Part shown: in pieces, positions 5,340 to 5,376 of the stretch
Layout: each line of letters starts with the position of its first letter
Position numbering within the stretch: position 1 is the stretch's first letter
Source of the DNA: Nanobdellota archaeon
GTDB lineage: Archaea > Nanobdellota > Nanobdellia > Woesearchaeales > CG1-02-33-12
Reading direction: 5' to 3'
Assembly: GCA_018901315.1 (NCBI GenBank)
Contig: JAHIFA010000098.1
Location: forward strand, 1 to 5,376
DNA: 5,376 nucleotides
Made by a program: the position numbers and the translations under genes
The notes under the pieces: model-generated
What the model was told of the DNA's origin: nothing
The model's input: only the letters and a program-made list of their open reading frames with translations
Databases searched by the model: none

Positions 5340-5340
5340 A

Positions 5341-5357
5341 TTATTACCCCATAATAA
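5341..5357. promoter_or_regulatory. Inverted repeat before the 475-residue gene
   Basis: TTATTA-CCCCA-TAATAA has 6-base arms around 5 bases, directly before the start codon and downstream of the TATA box. Its arms repeat the TTA units of the dyad before the kinase-like gene, and both sites carry a CCCCAT stretch. It could be an operator, or a short hairpin at the transcript start. Confidence 0.35.
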
Positions 5358-5363
5358 CGAAAG

Positions 5364-5373
5364 GTTTAAATAG
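5364..5373 (-). promoter_or_regulatory. TATA box of the 475-residue gene
   Basis: Minus-strand CTATTTAAAC is centred about 29 bases before the ATG at 5339, close in sequence and position to the TATA box of the kinase-like gene. The predicted transcript has no leader or only a few bases. Confidence 0.55.
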
Positions 5374-5376
5374 TAA

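Noticed and set aside
1..5376. Mobile elements, prophage or toxin-antitoxin genes
   Set aside because: No transposase, integrase, terminal inverted repeats or toxin-like frame was seen; the window appears to be ordinary chromosomal sequence.

Overview
The window is AT-rich and looks archaeal. A Taw1/TYW1-type 4-demethylwyosine synthase lies at the left edge; this enzyme is known from archaea and eukaryotes but not bacteria. Several genes have a TATA-like box about 25-30 bases before the start codon and almost no leader, as in archaeal leaderless transcription. Compact spacing, lysine-rich proteins and a small class-III-RNR activase set suggest an anaerobic, small-genome archaeon, possibly of the DPANN group (for example Woesearchaeota or Pacearchaeota). 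That placement is inference.

Layout. Positions 1-905 (minus) hold taw1, cut by the window edge within a few residues of its expected C-terminus. A 79-base divergent promoter region separates it from a 165-residue unrecognised protein (985-1482, plus) with a PepSY-like C-terminal segment. A 293-base intergenic region follows, with three identical 13-base repeats, a 13-base perfect palindrome and candidate TATA boxes. Next is a tight plus-strand operon: dut (dUTPase, TTG start at 1776), an unannotated 34-codon reading frame (2233-2337) and nrdG (2346-3092). Each of these has a Shine-Dalgarno-like sequence. Converging on nrdG, with only 4 bases between stop codons, is a thymidylate-kinase-like gene (3097-3819, minus) with an unusual P-loop. 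Upstream of it, same strand, is a 475-residue protein (3912-5339) ending in the phosphohistidine 'mobile' domain of PEP synthase, but with neither the ATP-grasp nor the PEP-binding barrel.

How the genes fit together. dut, nrdG and the tmk-like gene all concern deoxynucleotide supply. dUTPase gives dUMP and removes dUTP; NrdG activates the oxygen-sensitive class III ribonucleotide reductase (not in this window); a thymidylate kinase would phosphorylate dTMP. Taw1 belongs to tRNA-Phe modification and is a neighbour without an obvious link. The functions of the 165-residue protein, the 34-residue protein and the N-terminal 360 residues of the PEP-mobile-domain protein are unknown to me.

The items most worth a second look are the orphan phosphohistidine-domain protein, the P-loop variant kinase, the 34-codon gene inside the dut-nrdG operon, the triple 13-base repeat, and the similar inverted repeats between TATA box and start codon in two minus-strand promoters.
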